Below are positions 45,001 to 54,423 of a stretch of DNA of 64,000 nt, piece after piece. The DNA comes from Amorphophallus konjac (Eukaryota; Streptophyta; Magnoliopsida; Alismatales; Araceae), in assembly GCA_022559845.1 (NCBI GenBank), contig CM040118.1, positions 234,965,224 to 235,029,223 on the forward strand, in the 5' to 3' direction. Under the pieces are notes generated by a model that was given only the letters and a program-made list of their open reading frames with translations, had not been told where the DNA came from and did no database searches. Position numbers and translations under genes: made by a program. Each line of letters starts with the position of its first letter. Positions within the stretch are counted from its first letter, which is position 1.

Positions 45001-45573
45001 TTCAGAAAATAAAATGAATTGACGACCCAGGGTTGGGCGTCTTCTTCTTAAATCACGACACCCCTAGGGGCGTCTTCTTTCTGAGTCCGTTGTTTTCTTC
45101 TTCCCGAGAGCTATGGAAAAGAAAAAAATGGAAGAAATGAAATAAAAAAAATGGAAATGAGGGTTGGGGCCCACCTTGTGTCGTTTGGGTCCCGATAGCT
45201 CTCCCCGGAGATGGGGTCTTGGTTGCCGTGGCCGCCGGAGTTGGCTGGGGCGAGGGACGACAGCCACCGCCAGTTCTTCTTCTTCAATTTCTTCCCCTTC
45301 TTGTTCTTCTTCTTCTTCTCCTTCTTCTTCCTCGTCTTCTCCATCTTCATCATCATCCTCACCTCCCTCGTCCCCTGCTCTTCCGTCTTCTTCTTCATCT
45401 CCTTCGGCCTCATCACCGTCGGGTTCCTCGTTTTCGCCGTGCTCCTCCGCCGCCGGAGCTTCCTCGGCCGTCGCGGGAGGAAGTCCCTCCTCCACGGCAT
45501 GTTCCTCCTCGTCCAAATCCACGACGTCAGGGGCAGACACCCTCTGCCGCTTGAGTGCGCCACCACCAGCCAT
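42016..45573 (-). pseudogene. Antisense eight-exon plant mobile domain (PMD) gene carried by the retrotransposon
   Basis: Runs opposite to gag-pol. Proposed exons (minus strand): 45573-45175 (ATG, MAGGGALKRQR, then a highly acidic stretch), 44363-43644, 43569-43405, 43323-42958, 42875-42791, 42700-42557, 42484-42422, 42330-42016. Introns have GT...AG ends; exons 1-4 and 6-8 join in phase 0, while exon 5 needs a one-base correction. Exons 2-4 encode a PMD/aminotransferase-like domain: LMPWGHMIPTLEDVARITGL, later FLFLMLGRLLLG and LSYELWVLRREF. Exons 5-8 give a Glu/Arg-rich coiled coil. PMD proteins occur in plant MAIN/MAIL-type factors and in transposons. Damage: TAG at 43736-43734 where relatives have Trp, and TGA in exon 5. 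Protein length would be about 750 residues. Its role in the element is unknown. Confidence 0.8.
44465..45080. repeat. Tandem mini-hairpin array inside intron 1 of the PMD gene
   Basis: Four units of about 95-106 bp (stems starting near 44465, 44560, 44659 and 44765) each hold two short inverted repeats about 10-20 bp apart: ACGACC/GGTCGT then AACGCC/GGCGTT in the first unit, ACGACC/GGTCGT then ACGCCCC/GGGGCGT in the fourth. Loops are 5-9 nt. Further copies lie at 44950-45080. Stem sequences vary between units but mostly stay complementary. Confidence 0.8.
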
Positions 45574-46242
45574 TGCTTAGGGAGGTGAGGGTTTGAGAGA
45601 TAGAGGGTGAGAAAGAAAGAAGGGGGTTTTGGTTTGGTTAGGGTTGCGAGAGAGAGAGAAAGGGGAGAAATAAGACGAAGAAGGAAGAAGAAAGGAGGGA
45701 AAGCAAGTTGAACGGTCAAAAAGAATTAATGACCCCGTCAAAGTCATGTCTTGTTAAAAAGATGACTGGACCAGAGGGCGTCTCTTCCATATTTAACGAC
45801 GTTCTTTGAGGCGTTATTTTCGTTCGCATGGGGAATGACAACCGTCGTCAGGTGCATTTAATGGGACTTGATTGACATGATGGGAATAATGATTACTGTT
45901 TTTGATTAACGACGTGTCTGAAGACGTGGTTTACATGAGACGTGGCTCACCCTAAGGCGTTACTCTTGGATCTTTAACGAATACTTTTTGGAATTTGAAT
46001 CAAATTAACGCCTTGTCTTAAGTCGTGATTCAGTTAACGCCTATTGCTGAAGGCGTCAATTTTGAGAGCCGATTAATGAGAAACGACATATACTGAGGCA
46101 TCACTTTGGGAATTGACGGCATTAACTAAGTTGTTATTCAGAGCAGAATCACAGATTGTTGGAAGAATTGATCAGAAACATTGTAATTGGCTCAATTTTG
46201 AATGTTATTATTGATTATTTAATGAAAGAGATTACAATGCAC
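45574..46242. other. Spacer between the two antisense genes
   Basis: Upstream region of the PMD gene and downstream region of the second antisense gene. It contains about eight ACGCC...GGCGT-type mini inverted repeats (about 45730-46130). No coding sequence seen. The promoter of the PMD gene should lie here; I could not recognise a convincing TATA box. Confidence 0.5.
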
Positions 46243-47655
46243 TTAATGAGCCACTTTGGGCCTCAGGTTCCTTAAAGCTATTACATATGATTTCCATTGA
46301 TCTCTGTCTTCTTCCAAGTTCTCCACAGGTTGATGAGTCTTGCAGATTTTCCACAGAGCTTGGATTGTGGTGCATTCTTCTCCATCTTCATTACTGCCGG
46401 TGTCCCTTGTCTTGATAGGAGGGAGATGAGATGGGTCCTCCAATAGTTGCCGTGGGAGCCCAAGTTGAGGAAGGCATCGGTGAGAGTTGTATAGCACAAA
46501 TTCCGTGGCACCTACGAGCCGAAGATCCATGCCGGGAGAGAATCGTGCGTGGAGTTCCTACATTTTGAGTAGTCTCGGGGCGCACGTGAAGAGGTTCTTT
46601 AGCATTACCTTGAGATGCTCCCTCCATTACGCTCTCTTCTTAATTTGAGGTATTCGGTTTATCACTCTATTGCTCAACCCCAATGAGCCGGTCATATAGG
46701 AAAGTGGGCTTTTAGAGAATATCCTTGAGGGTTGTTGGGCTTCCTCACATGGATCAAACTTAAAGTGGAGATCTACCCAACTTGATAGTGCAAGCATGCA
46801 TCCATAGATTGGTCTCCCCATTGCCGCCGAAGTGAGCCCACTATATAGGAAGGCTAATATCGCCGGTCCCACTCTCTCTCCTTCCCATAGGCTAATTATT
46901 GCGCTTAATTGGGATTCATCCAAGAAGTCTTCCGTGGAGGGGAATAAGATTGCTCCCGCCAAGCACACCACGAAAGCCTTTGCTACTCGCTCCACTTCTT
47001 CATCTTCTTTAGCTTGGTCGGATCATTTGTAGACCCATGAGGTAAGTTTTAGGAGGTTGATTCCTTTGGTGACTTTGATTTGGTTCACTAGGTTTGGGCT
47101 AGGAATCAAGCTTGTTAACAATTCATGTGAGGAGATTTGCCTTGGCATGATGGCCATCTTCTCCTCATCTCCTTGCTTCATCTTCTTCAAGCCTAAGATC
47201 ATCTCTAACTCTTCCAATAGGATGGTAGCTTCAAAGGTGGAGAATAGGAAGGTGTGAGTAGAGGGGTGCCATATCTCCACTAGAGCTCCTATAGCTGCCC
47301 AATCTAAGTGGATTTGGTCATAATGTTTGGCATGGGTAACTGGGCCTAGGAGGTGCCATCTAGATATAAAAACTCTCATGTCAGAGCTGAATTTGGAGAG
47401 TAAAAGGGGGAGCCACTTGTTCTTAGTATATCTCCTGGCTCCTGGAATATTTGGATAATCCTATGGAAAAGGAAAAGAAAAGAAGAGAAGAGTACAGAGG
47501 GTAAGAAGGTTGGGAGTGGTGAAGATAAAGGGGAAAGAACAGCAGAATAATTCAAACTCACATACCTGGTTCGATGCAATTCTGCTACTAAGGTGTCCGT
47601 TGATTTCTGAGAGCCTAGGAGTAGAAATCTTTGGCCGCTTGATAGCTCTCTCCAT
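46243..47655 (-). pseudogene. Second antisense gene, PMD/DUF7745-like, two exons
   Basis: Exon 1 is 47655-47566 (ATG, MERAIKRPKIS), with a GT...TAG intron of 105 bp, and exon 2 is 47460-46243 in phase 0. The protein has DWAAIGALVEIWHPSTHTFL, then EATILLEELEMILGL, resembling the PMD pattern W-P-E-T-H-T-F followed by TLEDV-LLGL, then an Ala/Leu-rich helical region (AKAFVVCLAGAILF) and a segment LVGATEFVLYNSHRCLPQLG similar to the Y-x-P-x-R-x-x-RQxG part of PMD/DUF7745 proteins. Exon 2 has in-frame stops TGA (47025-47023), TAA (46629-46627) and TAG (46560-46558), all possible C-to-T changes. Intact length would be about 435 residues. Family placement is by motif memory and is moderate. Confidence 0.6.
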
Positions 47656-49094
47656 CTTCTGAGGTTATTTCAGTGACTGTCTGCAGAAAGAAGCCGAAGC
47701 AGGTGTAGCAACACCTGTGAAATCAGAAGCAGAAGTAACAGAACAAAGGATTTGGTTGATTTGCTGAGGGAAATTCCTTCTTGTTATAGAAGTTCGAAGG
47801 ATCTTATGCCCGTTCGAAGCTGCAGAGACGATTACAAGTAGTACTGGGTTTTGCTTTCTGTTTCCTAGTCGGAAGCATGGTGTTCGTAATTCACAGTTAA
47901 AAAGTCGTGTTTTATTTAACGCCTACGTTCGGGTCGTCACTTTCTTGAGATCCCAAAAGAATTAACGCCTCGATGGTAGACATCTTTTATATTTTAAACA
48001 CCCTCATGTCGGTCGTCTTTTATTCTTTTGACGCCATGAACTCCAGTCATTGTTTTATGGCTTTACATATTTGGTTCCTCCCTATGTTTTAATGAACTTA
48101 AGTGCTATATTTTGATTGGGATTACTTATGATTATGCACTTATGATCATATCATGCTTTGAATTGAGAGAACTAATGAACTTTTCAAGTGCAGAAGAGTG
48201 CATGTTTCGAGACGCAGGGGTGACTCATGGGAATAACATCATCCCACTCTTGTATTTCCTTCCTGTGAGCATTGTTACTATATGGTATTTTACGCTATTA
48301 TAGCATATCAAGGACCTTGTGGTTCTGACGAACCTGGAATTTGAGTTCCCCTTCATAAAAAAAAACAGTGATAATTCTAGGTAAGTCTTGATCGCACGGA
48401 TAGGCCGTTGAGTCATTAAAGGTCTGGGACGATGGTTCCACTTTCCAGGTTGATGCGCGGACAAACGGGCTTCGGCTTAGTGTCAGCTCAGAGATTTGGA
48501 TTCTTGACCGAATCTAGATGGCTTAACAATATTATCCTTGATTATTTTCTATCTTTAGTTTGTTTTATTTTTTTTAGCCCAGCATGCATCATATAGGACT
48601 TTGAGCTTCATGCTGAAAATCTTCATATTATGGCAATAATGAAGGTCACTCGCTCTTGATTGAGTTGACAAGAGATATTCCACTCCAAATTGAGTACTTT
48701 ATTCTCTCTGAAGCCGCTCAGGCTAGTTCCTTGAAAATGCCTCTTTGCTGGGTCTTCATCTCAGTTCACTTTATTTTTTGCAAATTCACCTTGGTTGTAG
48801 CACGTCCACGTTGGCTGGTAAACGCTCTCCAATGGTGCCTCCCTGTCGTGCCCACGTGCACATTTTACTTGTTTAGTTTAGTCTCCTTTACCCAGCAAAT
48901 CAATGTTTCCTTGGAATCACCCAAAGTTGCTTCACTCAGAATCTTGGAAAGATTTCAAAAGCCTAGTGTCATAGGCGTGTCACATCACACCTTGGCATCT
49001 ACTTATCAGTTCGTTCAACTTCATTCCACTTCATTACACTTTCACTTTCATTACGTCTCACTCCCTTGCAAAGCAGACGCCAAGGCGGGACAGC
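47656..49094. other. 3' non-coding region before the 3' LTR
   Basis: Contains ACGCC-type mini inverted repeats at about 47890-48060 and a block at 48270-48470 (TATGGTATTTTACGCTATTATAG, split as TATGGTAT and TATTATAGC; later CAAGGACC and GGGACGAT) conserved at 63817-64000 in the third element. The purine-rich AAGGCGGGACAG (49082-49093) just before TGTAGACACG is the likely polypurine tract. An open frame at 48656-49099 has no family signature. Confidence 0.5.
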
Positions 49095-50373
49095 TGTAGA
49101 CACGCGAAAATTGATACTATGATGACCAAATCTCATGTCACTATGTTAACGCCCCAAAGTGAACTTCAATATTTCTATAAAATAAAGTTTTTCTATTTTT
49201 GTGTGGGTTTTTATGATTTTTCTTGCATTTTTGTAATTAACGACTCGAAGAGGGGCGTGTTTTAAATAGCGACCTGAGCTAGGGTGTTTTGCAAAGAAAG
49301 GACGACTGGAGCAAGAGGCGTCAGTTTCTGATATTTGACGTATCCTACCCTAATTGAAATCAAAAATTAACGTCCCTCCCTGGGTCGTGTTTTGAATTAA
49401 CGTCTCCTTATAATTTTCAAATAAGGAAGGTTTTCTTACTAAAATTAAATCCAAGAATTAACGTCTGTATGCCAGTCGTTATTTCAATTAACGCCCTGAC
49501 TCAGGTCGTCAATTTCAAGTAACGCCTTGATGTGAGTCGTCTCTTTTCCTTCCGTGTCCTGCTTGAACTGCCCTTTCCTGGAGAGTCCCCTGCTCTGTTT
49601 GGTCACCTTGCTCGATTAGGGAACTAGAGACCTTGCCGTAGAAGGGTCTTGCTAGTTCTTATCCCATTACATTTGTGTTTTCTACCCTATAAATAGCCTC
49701 CTGGGTCGAGTTCGTGCGAGGTTAGCAGAAGCTTGATAGGAAGGTTGGCTAAAACATAAGAGAGGAGAGATTAGCAATAACAGTTTTCTCCGTGCACTGA
49801 AGCCTTTCTACCCTCCTTTTCTTTGCGAATCCGTGCTCCTGCAGTGGTCTTCTTCTTCCTAGTGCATCAGCCGCATCAATTGGTTTCCCCTTTACTGTTG
49901 TCAAGAACAGCAGGGAGTTCTTTGCATCAATTTGCTACTTCATCATTGTTCATCATAGTTAGTTTGCATTAGCTCTGCATCATATCTCTTTCCTTCCCTA
50001 ATTTTCTTAGGGGTTTTAAAAGAACCAAAAGGTGCACACTTTATGCTCCACTTTCATCATCATATTACTCTTTTGGATTGATACTACACACACGTTTGGC
50101 TAATCCTTCCTCTTTTGATTGTTTGTTCTTTGTTTAAGGGTAATCAAGAGGAAAACCCCCTTCATCGGCCGGCCGGTAGAAGGAGGAGGAAGGAATCTAC
50201 ACTCATCCCGCATCCTATTTTCACCAGGTATTCGCGATCAATCTCCCTTCTTTTGAGGTAACCCCTCTGGCGATCACACTCCAATAGCAAAATCTTGCTC
50301 CCCTTTATTCCCTTTATTTCACTATTTATCTTCCTCTTATTTATTTTTTTGATGTGAAAAAACACGATTCACA
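49095..50373 (+). repeat. 3' LTR of the 27-kb element
   Basis: Matches the 5' LTR with one 15-bp deletion near 49405 and about 23 substitutions. TATAAATAG lies near 49689. It ends GATTCACA followed by GGAGG. Confidence 0.95.
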
Positions 50374-51111
50374 GGAGGCTCTTGAGAGTCTTGGAGCCAC
50401 AACAAGTAGGGGGCGCCAGTCGCTTGGGGAGGCCTGGCCAATAGCCTAGAGCTCTGAATCGATGCTTGGTCGCTCTAGCTCTTCGAGAAGGACCGATCGA
50501 GTACCCTCGGGGTCAAGAGAGGAGGCCAGTCGAGAGAGTGCATCCACTCGGGAGATTTCTTCCCTAGCTATTCGGACTACCTCAAAGCTCTCGAACTGCT
50601 ATGCCACGGCTCTGACCAGCTAGAGGTATTTGACCATCGGTGCTTCTCGAGCTTCGTAATCACCGTTGACCTGGCTAGCGACTAGTTGGGAGTCAGTGTG
50701 AATTCTGACTCGTTCAGCCCCCAGCCGCCGGGCCATGCGGGCTCCCGAGATAAGGGCTTCATACTCGGAGGCGTTGTTGGACGCCTGGAAGTTGAACTTC
50801 AAGGCGTATTGTAGCTCTGCTCCTTCGGGGAACTTCAGGAGGATTCCAGCTCCGCTTCCTGCTGAGTTGGAGGATCCGTCGATGAATAGTTCCTTGGTTG
50901 GCTCGGGCATGGACGGAGATTTTTCTTCGGTCGGGATAGTGCTCTCGTCGATGAAGTCAGCGAGTGCCTGTCCTTTAATAGCTGAGCGAGGCCGGTATGA
51001 TATATCATAGGCCCCGAGCATGATGGTCCACTTGACGAGGCGTCCTGAGGCTTCAGGGTGAGCGAGGATCCTCTTCAAAGGTTTGCCGGTCAGCACGGTG
51101 ATGGAATGCCC
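50374..51111 (-). pseudogene. pol: Old Tat pol: RNase H region, cut by the 27-kb insertion
   Basis: Minus-strand frame with the end of the first RNase H (LVKWTIMLGAYDISY, ALADFIDE) and a second RNase H-like domain (LFIDGSSNSAGSGAGILL, NNASEYEALISGARMA, HTDSQLVASQVNG). Dual RNase H marks the Tat lineage. It carries TAG at 50622-50620 and further stops toward the insertion point. At 50378 the sequence breaks at GGAGG; its continuation is the integrase part that starts at 23182. Confidence 0.88.
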
Positions 51112-52299
51112 TTAGAAATAGGGTCGGAGGCGCTTGGCCGAGGTAACCAACGCTAGCACGAGTTTCTCGGTTGCGGGATACCTTCTTTCAGCCTCGTTGA
51201 GCACCTTGCTAGTGTAGTAGACTAGTCTCTCGACTCCCAAGTCATTTCTGACTAGAATCGAGCTAACTTTAGATGGAGTCGCCGAGAGATAGAGATACAA
51301 GGCTTCACCTAGGACAGGCTTGGAAAGCACCGGGGGCGAAGCCAGAAACTCCTTAAGCTCGACGAACGCCCTTTGGCATTCCTCGTCCGATACGAACGCA
51401 GCAGATGCCATTTTGGATCCCCTCAATAGCTTGAAGAAGGGTAGGCATCGTTCGGCCGTGTGGGACAGGAATCTACTGAGTGCAGTAATGCGGCCAGTGA
51501 GGCGTTGAACGTCTTTGATGCAGGTGGGTGGGCGCATGTCCAGGATGGCCTGGACCTTGTCGGGGTTGGCCTCGATCCCACGCTGGGTGACTAAGAAACC
51601 CAGGAACTTCTCGGATCTTACTCCGAAGGTGCACTTGGTGGGATTGAGCTTCATATTGTACCTCAGGAGGGTGTTAAAGGTCTCAGCTATGTCGGTGAGG
51701 TGATCCTCGGCCTTGGGGATCTTGACGAGCATGTTGTCAATATAGGCCTCAACGTTCTGGCCGAGCTATCCTTTGAACATATGATTGACCAGCCTCTGGT
51801 ACATGGCTCCATTGTTCTTCAACCCGAAAGGCATCCGGGTGTAGTAGTATACGCCGAAGTTGGTAATAAAGGCGGTCTTCTCGACGTCTCCTGGAACCAT
51901 TTTGATCTGGTGGTAACCTGAATAGGTATCCAGGAAACTGGGTATTTCGTTGCCCGAGGTTGAATCAACCAGTTGGTCAATGCTCGGTAACGGATAGCAG
52001 TCCTTTGATGTGGCCTTGTTCAAATCGGTGAAGTCCACGCACATTCGCCACTTTCCCGAAGCTTTTGGCACCAGGATGACGTTAGCCAGCCACGTTGGGT
52101 ACAGGACCGGTCTAAAAAGACCAGTCTGTTGCCCCTTGGTGACCTGCTCCTTGATGATCGCCTGCTTCTCTGGCGCATGCTTCCTTCTACGTTGTTGTAC
52201 GAGCTTCGCGATCGGGTCGAGGTTGAGCTTATGCATTACCGTCTCTTCCGATATTCCAGGGAGTTGATCATCAGACCATGCAAAGACTCGGGTATACAC
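51112..52299 (-). pseudogene. pol: Old Tat pol: reverse transcriptase
   Basis: Single minus-strand frame with RT motifs LYPTWLANVILVPKASGKW, FTDLNKATSKDCYPLP, SFLDTYSGYHQI and MPFGLKNNGAMYQR, then the active-site region EAYIDNMLVK. The usual YxDD is YIDN here, so a catalytic aspartate is lost. In-frame stops are TAG at 51768-51766, just before the active site, and TAA at 51114-51112. The downstream part (GFLVTQRGIEANPDKV, then VYYTSKVLNEAERRYP) is thumb and first RNase H. Non-functional. Confidence 0.9.
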
Positions 52300-53157
52300 G
52301 GAAAGAAACTCTTTGTATTGCTGCTAAACCTCTGACGGTAGGTCAGCTCCAATCTTTACTCCTAGAGTCGGGTCGTCGTTTAGAAAAACCGTTAGCAGCT
52401 CGCCTCCGGGCTCGGAGGTTGCGGGTTTTTCCTCGACTTCCCGGGGACCCTTGTTCTTCCCGTCCGATCTTGTGGCTTCTATCGAGATATTATAGCACCT
52501 TTTGGCCGTCGCCTGGTTACCTCAGACTTTCCCCATCCCATTTTTGGTGGGGAACTTCATCTTTTGGTGATAGGTAGAGGGCACTGCTTTCGTTCAGCTA
52601 AGGATTCCTCGGCCGAAGATCGCGTTGTATGCTATCATACCCTTGATCACTATGAAGTCCACCATGACCGTAATGGTTTTGGGTGGGGTGCCGAGAGTAA
52701 CCAGCTGGCTTAGGGCTTCCTCGGGATAAGTGGCATGGCCATTAAACCCGCAAAGGGGGGTTCGGATCGGGCGGAGTTTAGATGGATTCTCCTCCATCTT
52801 AAGGAAACATTCGTAAGATAATACATCAGGGGCACTTCCATTGTCAACTAGAATTCTGTCTAGGTTACAATGGTTTATTGTGGCCGATATGACTAGGGCA
52901 TCGTCATGTGGGGTGGTCAGCCCTTCCAGATCTTGGTCGGAGAAGACTATGACCCGGGGCTCACTTGGCGGGGCCTTGGGAGGCTCGACGGCTCGGCTCG
53001 CCCGCTCAGCATGTCACTTCCTTCCTCGGCTACTGTCCCCTCCTGATGTAGCTTCTCCAGCGATGACATTGATGTGGACCCCACGAGGGGCGTTGTCGAT
53101 CTCCTCTGGGGCGCCTCGGTCTTCCTTACACCCAGCCATGAATCGGGACAGGTGTCC
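52300..53157 (-). pseudogene. Old Tat protease region
   Basis: Read leftward, the gag tail is followed by LDRILVDNGSAPDVLSYE, where the aspartic protease motif D-T/S-G has become DNG, and by FNGHATYPEEALSQLVTLG and AYNAIFGRGIL, the standard Tat protease flap and end. Stops include a TGA near 53010 and TGA at 52596-52594. From there to 52300 the linker to RT is open only in fragments. Confidence 0.75.
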
Positions 53158-54423
53158 CTAGCGGGCGAGGCGCTCGATCTCATCCTGGAGCTGGTGGCAA
53201 TCATCGATATGATGCCCGTGGTCGCTGTGGAACAGGCAATGCTTGCTGTAATTGCGATTTTTTGACCTTATTGGCTCGGGTTGGCAGAGAAGGCCCGAGC
53301 CTTTGATGTCTTCATATGTCTCGTACACCGGAGCGGTTAAGGGAGTGTACCGCTCGTACCTCCGGCACGGCTCCTTGTGCTCTCCGTCTCGGTTCCACCT
53401 TTTTCCTTGGCCTGAGCTTGACTCGAGTGCCCGCTTCTTGTTCCCCTCCCGACCCAAGCCGGTTGCGCCACGGCATGCGCTGAGTACTTCTTCGCACTCG
53501 GCATGGCGCAAAGTCAGAGTCACTAGCTCGGCAAGGGTCAAGGGAGGGTGGAGGACAAGTTCGCGGCGGAGGTTCTCGTCTCGGGTGCTCCCGGTCAGCG
53601 CGGTTATGGCCGAGGCTACATCCAGACTGGGGATTCTCAGGGCTTCCGACTTGAATCGATTGATGTAAGCCCAGAGTTTCTCCCCTTGCGCCTGTTTGAG
53701 AGCCAATAGCCCCGCTACCGACCTCGGTGGGCCGCTACCGGTGAAAATCTCCTTGAATACTCGCCCGAATTGCTTGAAATCCCGGATGGATCAGGGGCGA
53801 GGGCCCAGAACCATGCTTGGGCACCTTGGACCAAGGTGGTCACAAAGGCTCGGCACTTGATGGCACCGGACGCTCCGTGAAGGGTCATCAGGGCGTCGAA
53901 GCTGTCGAAGTGGTCGACCGGGTCGCCTTGGCCTTCGTAGGACGTGAAGGTCGGAATGGAGGTTGTAGGAGATACCTCTGCCATCAAGATGTAATCAGAG
54001 AATGGGGATTTCTCCTCGTCCTCTACCGGAGAGACGTTTTGCAAGGCCCGTAGGGCGCGCTCCTGCTCTGCGAAACGTCTCTCGAATTCTCGCAGTCGAA
54101 GGGATAACTCCGACTGTCACCGCGTTGTGGGGCTGGGGGGGACTTCCTTGGCGCTCTCCGGAAGCTTTGGTCTCTGGGTTTGGACGGCGTGCCACAGGTC
54201 TTCCCCTTTTTAGCATGGAGGAGGCCTCTTGCTTTGGGGGAGGGGCTTGTGAAGGTCCTCCTGACCTGTTACAGATAATTTGCCGACCTCGGAGGGTGAA
54301 GCGGCCTCCGGCGGTGTGTTGAGACGGATTCTCGCAGAGAGGGCTCTCCGGAGGGGCGTGTGACCTTCCATCCCTGGCCGCCTGGGTCCTCATGAGTTCC
54401 ACAAGGATGTCCAGTTTTGCGTT
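53158..54423 (-). pseudogene. gag: Old Tat gag, frameshifted and truncated at its 5' end
   Basis: Three frames together form gag: an N-terminal segment (54423-53995, AKLDILVELMRTQ), the capsid-like start (54044-53715, PTFTSYEGQGDPVDHFDSF, CRAFVTTLVQGAQAWF) and the remainder (53706-53158, QGEKLWAYINRFKSEALRI) with a CX2HX4HX4C zinc motif (CLFHSDHGHHIDDC). The frames differ, so at least two frameshifts separate them. The true start is missing because the third element inserted at 54424; it should lie beyond the right edge. Confidence 0.85.

Larger units (their letters stand above)
23183..50373 (+). mobile_element. Giant 27.2-kb Ogre/Tat LTR retrotransposon
   Basis: LTRs at 23183-24476 (1294 bp) and 49095-50373 (1279 bp) start TGTAGACACG and end GATTCACA. 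Flanks are GGAGG on both sides (23178-23182 and 50374-50378), a clear target duplication. The 15-bp length difference is one deletion near 49405, and by eye about 23 substitutions separate the LTRs (about 98.2% identity). It sits inside the pol of an older Tat element in opposite orientation. Content in order: LTR, primer site, leader, gag, protease with G-patch, RT/RNase H/second RNase H, a nested 6.4-kb element, integrase, two minus-strand intron-containing genes, LTR. Without the nested insertion it would be about 20.8 kb. Gag and protease carry several nonsense changes, so this copy is not autonomous now. Confidence 0.95.

Noticed and set aside
48112..48303. 63-codon frame with hydrophobic C-terminus
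   Set aside because: It overlaps the conserved non-coding 3' block; its counterpart in the third element does not keep the frame.
48656..49099. 147-codon plus-strand frame before the 3' LTR
   Set aside because: No recognisable domain, Ser/Phe-rich, and it runs into the LTR start. Probably chance.
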